Origin: Sambucus nigra
Lineage: Eukaryota; Streptophyta; Magnoliopsida; Dipsacales; Adoxaceae
NCBI GenBank assembly: GCA_949130495.1
Contig: OX422213.1
Coordinates: 51,532,284 to 51,596,283 of the forward strand
Length of the DNA: 64,000 bases
Direction: 5' to 3'
This document shows, piece by piece, positions 1 through 11,097 of the stretch; position 1 is the first letter of the stretch, and each line of letters begins with the position of its first letter. The notes under the pieces were generated by a model. The model was given only the letters and a program-made list of their open reading frames with translations, was not told where the DNA came from and searched no databases. A program made the translations under genes and the position numbers.

Positions 1-2941
1 TAATTAAATGCGTATTAATTGGAAATTAATCCGGGTTATAAATACTAACGAGATGCGAGTTGGTATTTGATTATGTGCATACATGTTTTTATATAAATAT
101 TGGATTATAAAATTTGTCATGAGATTAATATACGGCAATTTGAGAATTTTGTTGAGACGCGTGTGACCGCCGCGTCATGGTATATTATTTTAATTATAAA
201 AAGTGATTTTTATTTCTATTACCCGTATGGTCGTTTTGAGTGAGCCAACGCGTCCGGAAGGGTCGAGATAGTCAGAAAACACTAGCCGGGGGTGTAGTTT
301 GGGTCCCGGGGTATTTTTAGGCCATACCGGCAACTTAAAGGGTATTTTGGTAATTTTACATTTTGAGGAATTAAAAGTGACGAAAATTGGGAGTTTTAAT
401 CTGATGTGGATTTAACCCACTAAACCCACTAACCAACCCATATTAACCCATTAAGCTACGGAGGCTATCATTAGGTTTACAACTTTCCCAAAGAAAACCC
501 TAGCCACCTTAAGCCACCATTGGAGAAGAAGCTTGGAGAAGAGAAGAAATTCTGCAGAAATCTTCATCAAACCATCATCCAAACTCAGAGACAATCAAGG
601 CAAGTGTTTTGATTATATTTAAATTCGTAGAATGTTCCTTCCATGTTAGAAAATTGCAGAATATCAATTGTTCTTGAAAGATAATGAAAACCCATGTATT
701 TTGAAGCTTAGAACTTGAAATCTTGAGGAGAATTTCATGTAGAATGATAGGTAGATGAGTATTCCCATAATATTTATGATTGGAAGAAATTAAAACGGAT
801 TTATATTGGATTAATTCATGATTCAAAAAGTTAGGGTTCATGTTCTTGATAAATTGGGAAAAAGTGTAGAGATTTGTAAATTTGGTTGATGTTAGGATGG
901 ATTAATCCTTCAAAACGTTTTAGGATGTGATTATAATATGATTAGGATTGTTTAGAGACCTTAAAACGATTGTTGGGACTTAGTTTAGAAGAGATTTGAG
1001 GAGTAAAAATGGTGAAAAACGAGTTTTAGGAAAATCTGGGACGAATCTGGTAGGTCGTTAGAAGCCCCTGCCCAGGTCGTTCGAACGAACTCGTTCGAAC
1101 GAGCTTCTAACGAATTGACCAGTCGTTCTAACGAAAGGGAACCTCGTTCGATAACTTCGTTCGAATGAGATCTCGTTAGAAGGGACAGTTCGTTCGAATG
1201 AACTGGATCTCGTTCGAACAGCCTCGTTCGAACGAGACTTCTAACGAGTTGACAGAGGAATCTCGTTCGAACAGTCTCGTTCGAACGAGACTTCTAACGA
1301 GTTGACAGTTTGGGCCTTTTTGGACTGTTTTGATTTTTGGAGTCCCGTAAACTTGTTCGAGGATATAGATAACATTCCGATGATGATGTAATGATAGAAT
1401 TAGGACTTTTGGGTATTTATGAGAAGGAAATTAGATACGAGAGTTATATTAAATGGACGGTTTGGGTTGATACGTGAGTGTCTACTACGACGAGAGAATA
1501 AATTATGGTGCGTATGATTATAAACCGGAATAGTATAAATTGTGATAATTATAAGTTAGTACGAGAAAGCGATATGTACTACGATTAAACTACGGGATTA
1601 CTAAGACGTGTGTTTACTTAGTATTGGTATATGAATTGTGTGTATGACATACCTACCATACTTGCTATCACGGGAGGTTTGCGTTCGCTTAGGGCCCTCT
1701 AATCCTTGTGTTGCTCGGATTTAGACTGGTTACCTTGATGAACATAGGTCATAGAAAGACTTATTGGGATATTAATAAGTCCGCTGATCGTAGGAGCGTA
1801 GGTATGTGCGTGACCTATGTGATGTGACTGTGTTCGCCTCCATTGTTTGTGATGTTGTTATCTGTGAACTATTCCTGAGAGATTCGGAATATGTAATCCT
1901 TATGTACGTGATGTACCAGGATGGATAGCAGAGTATGTGTGCACCGCAGCTTAGTTCTCGGGGTGCTTATATTGTATATTTATGATGTGAATAATATACA
2001 CTTAATTAATGGGAACCTTCATGTTAATGTTGTGAATATAATTACGGTATTGCTTCGAGAAATATAGCGAGTTAACTGATAGTGATATATATATTGCATA
2101 TTGAGCATCTGAGTTTACGTTAAACCCCTACTTAATTACGAGCGTTATAATGTTAATAGAACCGAGTAATATGGGTAGGACCTATGATAGTCTAGCTAGA
2201 GATGATGTCACTTAGCTAGTGGTTTGTGTCGTTGTAGATGGGTACTTACGTTAGGAGTGCACAGTTAGACGAGAGGTGAGAATATCATGTGAGTGTACGT
2301 CCTAACATGTACTTTGCATTTAATGTTTTAAATGTTTTTAAAGCACTTGCAGGTTTTTAAAAATATAACTCCACATTCGGGCTCTGACCCGTTTGCTTTT
2401 CAAATCTATTTTTCTTTGTAAAACCATTTTAGGTGCCCAGCCGCAAGGACACCATGCATAGGATATTCATTCAGGTGACGAGCTGTAGCTATTTGTGGAA
2501 GCTACAGGGATTTGCTTGTAGACGCCTCTATCACTTGGATTCCAGATTCATTATCTATCAGTTGTAGGGCATGTTGCCCATTTCTATTAGAGTTACTTTT
2601 CCATTACAGTTTTCAGACTTTTGCATGTATTGATTTAGTATTAAGTTTACTTATCAGTTGTGGGATTTGTAGTGAGGAGTTTTTCCTCCAGACTTTATTT
2701 ACGTTATGTGATGGTCATTCTATTTACTTCATTATGGTGAATGGTGTTATTATTCTTTATTACACTTGTTGCATGTTAATCAGACTTTAATTAAAATTTG
2801 GCACTTACTTTTTAAATACTAGGTGGTTAGTAATCATTAAAATGTTTTCGACAGTGATGCTATTAACTGGGCCAACTTGGCATTTTGAATTAATTTAATA
2901 AAGGAGTAGCTACCCGGTATTTAATTAGTCGGGGTGTCACA
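1..2941 (+). mobile_element. Tekay-like gypsy LTR, left tip cut by window edge
   Basis: This LTR aligns along its whole length with the LTRs of element A (16478-19397), with visible substitutions and small indels. About the first 40 bases lie outside the window. It ends in the family terminus GGGGTGTCACA, with an AATAAA just upstream that may be the poly(A) signal. What follows is copia reverse transcriptase rather than a primer binding site, so it is either a solo LTR or the 3' LTR of an element lying to the left. No coding capacity is expected. The target duplication cannot be tested because the left flank is missing. Confidence 0.9.
1050..1310. repeat. Palindromic CGTTCGAACG array in LTR
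   Basis: About 260 bases are dominated by the palindrome CGTTCGAACG and by inverted pairs CTCGTTAGAAG / CTTCTAACGAG. I count eight TTCGAA cores. Element A has six at the same place in its LTR; the extra pair here lies in a duplicated unit of roughly 57 bases near 1251-1308. The single-stranded RNA would fold strongly. Function is unknown. Confidence 0.85.
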
Positions 2942-3963
2942 TCGGTGTATATACCTGAAGATCAGTGGGAGTAGGTTTGTGTTTTTAGTACTATATGTTG
3001 ATGACTTACTTATCGCCAGCAGTGATCTTGGTTTATTAAGTGAAACCAAGAAGTACCTTTCTTAAAACTTTGAAATGAAAGATTTAGGTGAGGCATCCTT
3101 CGTGATCGGGATAGAAATATCTCGGGATAGATCATGAGGAACATTGGGACTGTCTCAGAAAGCTTACATTAATAAAGTTTTAGAAAGATTTAGCATGCAA
3201 AGTTGCAATCCCGTTAATGTTCCACTTCAAAAAGGGGATAAGTTCGACTTAAGTCAATGCCCTGGAAGTGATTTAGAAAGGGAGCACATGAAAGGCATGC
3301 CTTATGCTTCGCTCGTAGGGAGCTTGTTATATGCATAAGTCTGCACTAGACCGGACATCAATTTTGCTGTTGGGATGCTAGGCAGATATCAAAGTAATCC
3401 GGGGATTTACCATTGGAAAGCTGCAAAGAAAGTGCTGAGGTACCAGCAAGGGACCAAGGATTACATGCTCACATATCGGAAGACTGATCACCTTGAGGTG
3501 ATTGGTTATTCAGACTCAGATTTTGGGGGATGCCTTGATAGTAGAAAGAGCACTTCGGGTTATGTCTTCCTTATGGCTGGAGGAGCCGTTTCATGGAAAA
3601 GTGCTAAGCAAAGTGTCATTGCATCATCTACTATGGAGGTGAATACGTAGCTTGCTTCGAAGCTACAAATCATGGATTATGGCTGCGAAACTTTATTTTA
3701 GGACTTAGAATTATGGAGTCAATATCTAAGCCGCTGAAAATTCATTGTGATAATGTCGCAGTAGTCTTCTTCTCGAAGAACGATAGGTATACTAAGGCTG
3801 CTAAGCATATTGAGATGAAATACCTATCAGTTAAAGAAGAAGTTCATAAACAAAGAGTGTCAATTGATCACATCAGTACGCGTGATAACATAGCTGATCC
3901 TCTTACGAAAGGACTATCTCCGAAGACCTTTATGGAACATGTCAAAGAGATGGGTCTCGATTA
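2942..3963 (+). pseudogene. Ty1/copia pol remnant (RT C-terminal part and RNase H)
   Basis: This is the C-terminal part of a copia polyprotein, which would reverse-transcribe the element RNA and degrade it from the hybrid. The YVDD active site of the reverse transcriptase lies near 2985-3005, followed by conserved GLSQKAYI and TRPDI blocks. RNase H follows, with YSDSDFGG near 3508, the ASST motif near 3627, and a C-terminal ADPLTKGL block near 3897. Gag, protease, integrase and the RT N-terminus are missing because the preceding LTR interrupts the gene. In-frame stops occur at 3063, around 3132 and at 3336. The frame changes between about 3650 and 3713. It is certainly non-functional. Codon use and motifs are those of plant copia elements. 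Confidence 0.92.
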
Positions 3964-4329
3964 GTTAGACTATGATTGCTATTTTGGCTTAGTTGTTTGA
4001 CACCATTACTTGAATTCAATAAAAGTGTTTCTGATTTCTATTATTTCTGTCTTTTGAGAAAGCATGCATATAATTATGAATTATTGTTGACAGAAATAGT
4101 CCTTGTTGAAAAGGACATTAAGAGGCCATTATGACACCCAATATTAAAGGCTCAGTTGAATGAAACATTGGTGTTGTGGTACATGGAAGGAACCATGCTC
4201 TTGAATAGCATGGAACCGCCATGACTCGCATCCGTGAATCATTTGATTTAGCAAACTGAATTTATCAATAATTGTGCACCTTATGATACATAATTTAATT
4301 ATACGAATTATTAAGACCAAGTGGGAGAC
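3964..4329 (+). other. Copia 3' untranslated region and polypurine tract
   Basis: This stretch separates the pol stop from the 3' LTR. It has no ORF worth reporting. It ends in the purine-rich tract AGTGGGAGACTG immediately before the LTR start TGTTGG, which is the usual plus-strand priming site of plant copia elements. Confidence 0.75.
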
Positions 4330-4878
4330 TGTTGGAAATTAATGTCACGTAACGAAATTAATTATTTAATTTCAATTTTATTAAATTCCGAATTTCCCAT
4401 AATTGTGGTCTTGATAAATATTAGATAATTAATTAGGAATGTGATAAATAAAGATATTAAAAGATTTGGGTGAACCTTATCCGTTAGTCACATGATGGTT
4501 AGTGGCATTAGTGGGAGACTTGGAAAGAGTCCCACCTCTGCTAGGATTCCGGCCCTCTTCCCCTTATAAATAGAGACCTCTACACCATCTAGAGTCATCT
4601 CAACACACACTGTTTCTAAGGAGGGAGAGAAAATCCGAAATCCGTTTTTCTCATTCCGGCTGTTTAAGAAAGGAATTAAAGGAGCATTCAAGTCACTTTA
4701 ATCCGTTCAACAACGATGGACAAAGGTCAGTTTTTAAATCATATTTCATTAAGGAATTTTCGATTATGTGATTGCATGAAGATAAACATCCTGGATTCAT
4801 GTCAAAACTGTTTTATTCGTGATGTAACCTTACGATTCATATTCAAATTTATGATTAACAAAACAGTTTGATCTAACA
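4330..4878 (+). mobile_element. Copia 3' LTR
   Basis: The LTR begins TGTTGGAAATTAATG directly after the polypurine tract and ends near TCTAACA. That gives 549 bases, a normal copia size. A TATA-like CCTTATAAATAG at about 4560 is a plausible promoter. The right boundary is set by the point where similarity to the Reina-like LTR (14530-14661) begins, so it may be off by a few bases. The matching 5' LTR is not in the window. Confidence 0.8.
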
Positions 4879-5006
4879 TAAGCTACTTCCCACCTTTAAA
4901 TACAATCTTGCATTTGGGGCATTCAATATTTTTGAGAGTATAATTGATTGAGGATTGAGACGTGTGATATCTTCTTCTTATTTTTCATTTGGTATCATTT
5001 ACGTCA
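4879..5006 (+). mobile_element. 5' LTR remnant of element D
   Basis: The match to 14530-14661 covers the CTACTTCCCACC block, the TGATATCTTCTTCTT block and the terminal ACGTCA. Only the 3' 128 bases survive next to the copia LTR. Confidence 0.8.
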
Positions 5007-5008
5007 AT

Positions 5009-5022
5009 TGGTATCAAATTTT
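5009..5022 (+). promoter_or_regulatory. Degenerate primer binding site of element D
   Basis: TGGTATCA follows the LTR end by two bases and matches the start of the initiator Met-tRNA complement used by many plant gypsy and copia elements. The bases after it (AATTTT in place of GAGCCA) have diverged. Confidence 0.6.
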
Positions 5023-5036
5023 CGTTGGTTTTACCC

Positions 5037-5197
<161 letters not shown>

Positions 5198-5287
5198 ATA
5201 GGAATACAAAAATCATAGACAATGACAATTGGATTTTAAGAGGAGATATGCTCCCGTGGAAGCTCTCATGGATCGATTAGAAGGGTC

Positions 5288-5632
5288 ATGAACCACCTCT
5301 TAGCGCGGCTTGATGATCTTGAGGCTCGCTTCCCTTCCACCACCACCCAAAACCATAACCCCAACCCTAGCCAACAAAATGTCTCTATCCATGCTTCCGC
5401 CACTATCCCCACTAAAAAAATATCACCACCACTCGTGACCACCACAAAAGTCCTAGAAAACCCTACCACTCGGATCAGACCAGACCTACCCGCCGGAGGA
5501 ACCATAAAAAAACCCAAGAACAACCAGAATACTATAGCCTCTTCTCGAAACAGGGTTGAACAGTCCTTGCGATACCGACCATACCCCCACCCACTACCAA
5601 CGGGCCCAACAGCCTTGATTCACCTACTAAAC
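5288..5632 (+). pseudogene. Gag N-terminal remnant of element D
   Basis: An open frame starting ATG at 5288 encodes a short heptad-like start (LLARLDDLEARF) followed by a proline-, threonine- and asparagine-rich stretch. This is a common style for gypsy Gag N-termini. It is cut by the CACTA insertion at 5633. The matrix/capsid core and the zinc knuckle are not present on either side of the CACTA. The Gag assignment comes from position, after primer site and leader, rather than from a conserved domain. Confidence 0.45.
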
Positions 5633-5644
5633 CACTACACCAAA

Positions 5645-5935
5645 AACAAGAATCTGGCACGGTTTAAAACTGTGCCAGATCAAATCTGATACGGTTTTCA
5701 ACAGTGTCAAAATCAAGTGTTCCAAAATGATCATTTTTTTCTAGCACGGCTCAAAAGTGTGTCAGATTTGACCAAACAATTACACTTCTGGCACACTTTT
5801 AAACCGTGCTAGAATTTGATATTTCTAGTACAATTTTGAACTGTGCCAGATTGAGTACAGTTTGAAATTTTTTTAGCACAGTTCAAAATCGTGTCAAAGT
5901 TTGGCATGATTTTGAATTGTGCCAAATTTGTGATA
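5645..5935. repeat. Left subterminal repeats of the CACTA
   Basis: Around ten copies, in both orientations, of a degenerate TGGCAC-GGTTT-AAA-TGTGCCA motif occupy the first 300 bases. Subterminal repeats of this sort bind the transposase in En/Spm elements. Confidence 0.85.
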
Positions 5936-6419
5936 AAAAAAATTAATTATTTGAAAACAAGAAAATTCACAAATTGTAAATCTTGCACGTTGTTGATAAA
6001 CTAATGTACATACAAACTTTAAAATATTACAAATCTTTAGTAGTTCACAAACAAAAAAAAAATTGGGCAGAGTTTCCTATATTTTTTGGATATTCTAAAA
6101 CGTGCTAATATAAAACCTTCTTAGCATAAAGTCTGCACGGCCACAAAATATAACAATAAACTTACAAAAGTTCGCACGGCCATAACACAAAAAAATACAA
6201 TCATGAATAAACCCCTTGTTGTAAACCATTGTGTTCTTTGTGTGTTCCACATGAATAAATGTTAACGATAAAATGTTATTCAGTAAAAAAATTAGGATAC
6301 AAAAAAGAGACGATATTAGTAACCAAGTAATTTATAAAAAAAAGCTTACTCAAGCTAAAAAATTACATATAGGAGTTGCAATTATTATTATATTCTAAAA
6401 TTGAAAATCTTACGCAAGT

Positions 6420-7335
6420 TATGACTACCTGATCAGTTCCTACGAGTTGCATTGGTCCCGTGCGAGGTGTTAGTACTTCTTACGGGGCCGTTTGGGGTTT
6501 GGTTTGAGTTTTCACCCTCAAACGACTTGTTTTCAAGCCTAATCTATGTATTTTAAAATTATCATCATATTCTCCAACCGGGAGACCCGGGACTACGCGG
6601 TCAGTTCATACAAGTTACATTGGTCCTGTGCTAGGTGTTCGTGCTTCTTACGGGGCCGTTTGGGGGTTGATTTGGATTTTTACCCTCAAACGGCTTGTTT
6701 TCACTCAAACTGGGAGACCCGGGACTACGCGGTCAGTTCGTACAAGTTACAATGGCCTCGTGCGAGGTGTTTGTGCCTCTTACGGGGCCGTTTGGGGAGG
6801 GTTTGGGTTTTCACCCTCAAACGACTTGTTTTCAAGCCTAATTTCCGTATTTTGAAATTATTATCATATTCTCAAACCGGGAGACCTGGGACTACGCGGT
6901 CAGTTCGTACAAGTTACATTGGTCCCGTGCGAGGTGTTCGTGCCTCTTACGGGGCCGTTTGGGGGCTGATTTGGGTTTTCACCCTCAAACGGCTTGTTTT
7001 CAAGCCTAATCTACGTATTTTGAAATTATCATCATATTCTCAAATCGGGATACCCGGGACTACCCGATCAGTTCGTACAAGTTATATTGGTCCCGTGCGA
7101 GGTGTTCGTGCCTCTTACAGGGCCATTTGGGCCTAATCTACGTATTTTGAAATTATCGTCATATTCTCAAACCGGGAGATCCGAGACTACGCGATCAATT
7201 CGTACAAGTTACATTGGTCCCGTGCGAGGTGTTCGTACCTCTTACGGGGACGTTTGGGGGCTGGTTTGGATTTTCACCCTCAAACGGCTTGTTTCCAAGC
7301 CTAATCTACATATTTTGAAAGCGGGAGACCCATGA
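6420..7335. repeat. 168-bp tandem array inside the CACTA
   Basis: Six units of a sequence containing GACTACGCGGTCAGTTCGTA, ACGGGGCCGTTTGGGG and CCCTCAAACGGCTTG follow one another. Spacings between the GGGGCCGTTT anchors are about 169, 131, 168, 170 and 126 bases, so full units of about 168 alternate irregularly with units shortened by about 40. Each unit contains an inverted pair, GCCGTTTGGGG and CCCTCAAACGGC. The open frames that cross the array (6546-7136 and others) are repeat artefacts, because their protein repeats with the DNA. Confidence 0.92.
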
Positions 7336-7639
7336 AAAAAGAGATGAGACTGATTGATATTGGATAGGAAATGGAGTCGAAATTGAGGAATGTTGTGAAA
7401 ATAATGACATTAAAGTAGTTTCGAAAAACATACATGTGAAAATTATTATTCCAATAATCCCATCAACAACAGATACGTTGAGAAAATAATGACATTAAAC
7501 TAGTTTCGAAAAAAGATAGGTTTTGACTTAATTAGACACGCTAAGAGATTTGGCATCATACACGACACAATATATAACCATCAGACATGTTGATGAATTA
7601 AGAGAGTTGAAAACTTACATCCACAACATATTGCTCTTG
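7336..7639. other. CACTA interior without recognised content
   Basis: AT-rich sequence between the tandem array and the ACR-like fragment. A short segment near 7395-7430 (TAGTTTCGAAAAA) recurs near 7500. I see no coding feature. Confidence 0.5.
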
Positions 7640-7905
7640 CTCAGTTCGTATCCCTAGCATCATTGCCCTGATATAAACTTAATCAATGTGCTTGATGATG
7701 CTTTCGGCTATTAATTTCTTCCCATCCTTATCAGTCACATGAAAAACTATACATTAAACATTCATAGGCCCCAAGTCAATTCGAGTTGCAAGACAACACA
7801 TATATAATACTAACGTGCGCATAAAGGAGCGTCGTTTACCATCCATGAACCATCTTCACTACTAATGCTGCCATATGCACTGAATCATTTAGATAGGCCA
7901 TATGC
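7640..7905 (-). pseudogene. Probable captured fragment of an ACT-repeat (ACR) gene, with an intron
   Basis: On the minus strand, a segment ending near 7840 reads RWFMD in one frame and is followed by a GT...AG intron (7747-7839, 93 bases). The downstream exon reads VFHVTDKDGKKLIAES. Splicing at phase 1 joins these into the block typical of the first ACT domain of plant ACR (ACT domain repeat) proteins, which are thought to sense amino acids. The upstream part is out of frame by a small indel and a stop follows after HID, so the copy is dead. The intron shows that genomic DNA, not cDNA, was captured. Only some 30 residues support the family call, so it remains tentative. Confidence 0.5.
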
Positions 7906-8435
7906 ACTGACTCAAGATTCGTCATATCTTTGACCTTGTGCTTAAGAGAGTGCAAAAACTTGCACCACCAATCACTTCTATTCTACCATCTCTGCAAGGA
8001 ATTAGAAAAATAAAACAAAGAAGAATTTAGTAGTTTATAGTGCATCTGATATCAACATTAGTTTAACAATATAAATATAGCAAGAATACACATAATTGTC
8101 TCAATTCAGCTGCTTACATATTCCATTGAAACAGAAAACAAAGGAATAAGTTGCAAAAAATAAATTTGTCATACACCTCCAGCAAATGAGGTACATTATG
8201 TTTGTTTTACTTCAATTAATCTTACGAGAACTGGATATGGTATGGATACTTGATAAGCTTGTTTTACTTCAATTAAGCTTACGAGAACTTGATATGGTCT
8301 TAATTGTGTTACTTTAATTAAGCTTATATTTTCCAACTACTCGTACCATTATTATTTAACAATTGATAGAAATTTAATGAAAAGTTCTATGGAGTTGATC
8401 ACACGAGCACCGGAACAAGGACCCGTTGATTCCAC
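7906..8435. other. CACTA interior, unassigned
   Basis: AT-rich sequence. A short direct repeat (TTACTTCAATTAA-CTTACGAGAACT, near 8209 and 8270) is visible. No gene or element end was recognised. Confidence 0.5.
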
Positions 8436-8645
8436 GTGACAGAGTATATTCCAAATTTTAATGTACTTATTCATATTAAAGATTTCCTTGATTGGCTCTC
8501 ACGAGGGGAACGTTTCTTTGAAAACATGGGCATTCCGAAGTATAACCAAGTCAGGTTGGTGACTTACAAGCTGTTCACGAATACCATCGCATTTAGAGGA
8601 GTCATATTGGCGGGAAAAGAATTCTCCGTTTGGGAGAAATTTTGA
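8436..8645 (+). pseudogene. Small gypsy gag fragment in the CACTA
   Basis: The open frame contains IPNFNVLIHIKDFLDWL followed by ERFFENMGIP and QVRLVTYKL. This matches the start of the capsid-like core of a Reina/CRM-type gypsy Gag, where a similar F-G-DFLDWL...ERFFE...V-LVAYKL pattern is usual. Only about 45 residues are related; the rest of the frame is not. Its isolation suggests a captured scrap, not an inserted element. Confidence 0.55.
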
Positions 8646-9000
8646 TCAGAAACCACATGAACGGAGCTTTGAAGTTCTACGCGCGCGACAAAAAGCTCAT
8701 CTTGACATTCGTTTTTCACTTTCAAGAAAGATGACGAGATACGGGAATTTCGAGCATACCGCTATGTTCAGAAGGTCCATATTGCCTAGGAAATAATTCT
8801 CCGTGTGTAGATAATTTTGATCTGAAGGCACAAAAATGGAGGCTCGAAGTATTCACTACATGTTGGCAAGATTGCAACCTGTAGCAGTTTTTATAGCAAG
8901 GCATGGCAGAAGATCAGCCACGAAACTTTTAGGAACACGATTGCATTCAGAAGGTACATATTACTTAGTAAATAAGTCGCGTGTGGGATTATATGGCTGG
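8560..9000. repeat. Degenerate direct repeat, three imperfect units
   Basis: The phrase TTCAGAAGGT-CATATT-CTTAG-AAATAA-TC recurs at about 8575-8630, 8765-8815 and 8940-8985, with related flanking text (GATCAGAAACCACA, GATCTGAAGGCACA). Unit spacing is roughly 180-190 bases. The units are too diverged to set exact edges. Confidence 0.5.
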
Positions 9001-9025
9001 AAGGTTCGAAAACAGAGATCGAAAG

Positions 9026-9054
9026 TTTTTTTTTTTTTTTTGGGGGGGGGGGGG
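9026..9054. repeat. Homopolymer run T16-G13
   Basis: Sixteen T are followed directly by thirteen G. A short GC-rich segment (9055-9150) follows that differs in composition from its surroundings. The run makes long meaningless frames on both strands. Confidence 0.95.
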
Positions 9055-9531
9055 CGTCGGCCTGTTTCAGCAGCAGCTGCGCAGCCCCTTGGGCACAATT
9101 CAGCGGCATCCCACGAGGGCACACGGGGATTGCCACGGACAAGAAATTTCAGGTGTAAGTTAATTAAAATTAAACAAATACCCTCATAAGAAGAGCGCAA
9201 AACCAAATGCAATTCCACCGTGAGTGATTGATGCAAACTCATAATCATATCCTTATTTTTAGTCCAAACCCCAGTGTCACTTCTATAAATATATAGGAAA
9301 ATGTTGCAAATAGCCAAGTTTAAACTGAGAATAACATTACATCATATAACCAAAAAAGATGATCAACTTTCATATGAAATCTTAAATACTAGCATTACAA
9401 TAACATGCACACCAATTGAAATAAGATAACACCATACAAGCAAGGAAAATAAATTAATTTAAAATTATAAGGATTAATAGAGTTGGAGGGATACCATACC
9501 ATTCTTAACAGTTTGAAATGCTTAACATACG

Positions 9532-11097
9532 CTAGTTGCTTAACAACCGCAGTGAGTTCACTTCTAAGATTACATGTTCTTCTTTCAAATTTTCATCAAC
9601 AGCCCTTAGAAAAGTTGCTTTGACCTCTTTCTCAAAGTAGATAGAGTCATCCCTTATATCTTCAATATCATCGTCATCAGAATCATTGATGACAGAATCA
9701 AGTTCCAACTCTCCCGAGTGTGGAAGAACACTACTGTCATGAGTTAACATATCCGGGTCAACATTTGAAGCTTGTGTGACCACAACAAGTTTATCTGTAG
9801 GAATTGGTGCAATTGAATGCCTCCATTCTTCTTCATGCCATCCTTCAGAAACTGACCAAATGAAACCAACTCCACCATTACCAACCTCAGATGCAGACCA
9901 ATAATGTGTCTCAGATAAATTGTTCATTAATTCCCCATTCATCTTATCCGAGGCTTTAGTGATCGGTTGAATTTCTATTATCGCAGTGCTATTCTCATCA
10001 TATTCCAGTTCCTCATCACTATCTTGCTTGATGGGTTGCTGAAGTAGAGACACTTTTGAGTAAGCAAGAACAACAAATTGTTCTCCCACTACAACCTTAA
10101 AAGAAAAAACAACACCGGGTTCCAAAACTGATCTAGTCTTCACTATCACCCCATCACATACTATTGCATGCCGTAGTCTGCATCCATTTTCAATAGTGAC
10201 ATCATGCCATATATAGCAACCCTCTATCGAAACATTTGATCCAATAATACAGCCTTCCCCAACCACTGAATTTGATATTGTAGTGTTGTTACCGATAGTA
10301 GTGCCATTTCCAGTAACAGTAAAAGGACCAATTTGTGCAGAACGTGATTTCCCTATATTAGATGCCCGGTACATTCCCCATCTTTCAAGTTTAGGCACAC
10401 AATTTCTGAAAAATTGGATATCTGGCACCAATGGATATGTCCACCTCTGGATTATGTCCTTGCTAACAAAGTCATAGCTTCGAAAGTTATCGATCCTTGC
10501 CGAAAAACTTGAATAAATTTCATGGGTGAAGATTTTGTAACCCATAATATCATCGACAAGCAGTCCTTTGACAAAACGACGGCGCAAGTGTTGATAGTAA
10601 AAATTGTCGGTAAAAAGACTGAGGACTTCTGGAGAGCAAATGTCAATATAGCAATCCTACTTGTCATTGTGAAGAGAAGTATAAGGATTATCATCAAGGA
10701 AGGCCTTATCAAGAGATATGGACCCTTTAAGATGGTCTGCCTTTTCCTCGTAATATAGGAACTGCTTCGTATCAAGATCAATTACTATAATCAACTCATC
10801 AGTTCCAAGCCGAGATTGGTGAGTAATTGGAGAAGGTTTTGACTATTGAATAACCATGGTCATTATAGCATTGTTGTCCTTTCTCTGTCTCTCCTGGTGT
10901 TGTTTTAGTGCCTGTGTAAGTAACATGTTGCTCACAGTATCTCCACTAACAAGAATGAAATCTCCATGTATCACATTTCGCTCATAAATCTAACGTAAAG
11001 CTTCCCCAACGCTAACAGAATTGTGTGACTTTATCGTTATCACTGAAAAGTTTGGTTCACCAAACCACTTAGATCTATCTAGATAATCGATAACTTA
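9532..11097 (-). pseudogene. Captured fragment of translation initiation factor eIF2B epsilon subunit
   Basis: Read on the minus strand, about 520 codons match plant eIF2B-epsilon, the catalytic subunit that reloads eIF2 with GTP. From 11097 leftward, the end of the nucleotidyltransferase-like domain comes first (blocks HNSVSVGEALR, HGDFILVSGDTVSN). A DIMGYKIFTHEI...TYPLVPD section follows, then the left-handed beta-helix (TVTGNGTTIGNNTTISNSVV, SNVSIEGCYIWHDVTI, RHAIVCDGVI). The acidic linker comes last (DSDEELEYDE, WSASEVGNGGVGFIWSV, DDSIYFEKEV), ending near 9532. The N-terminus and the C-terminal W2/HEAT exchange domain are missing. In-frame stops lie at 10990-10992 and 10657-10659; the longest open part is 9532-10587. 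It lies wholly inside the CACTA, so this is gene capture and not a host gene. Confidence 0.93.

Noticed and set aside
6546..7335. Long plus-strand frames of 196 and 82 residues
   Set aside because: The protein repeats with the 168-bp DNA monomer and has no conserved domain, so it is a by-product of the tandem array.
8836..9317. Frames on both strands across the T16-G13 run
   Set aside because: They depend on the homopolymer and on the chance absence of stops; no domain is recognisable.
9532..11097. eIF2B-epsilon as a functional host gene
   Set aside because: It lacks both ends including the exchange domain, carries two in-frame stops and lies wholly within exact CACTA ends.
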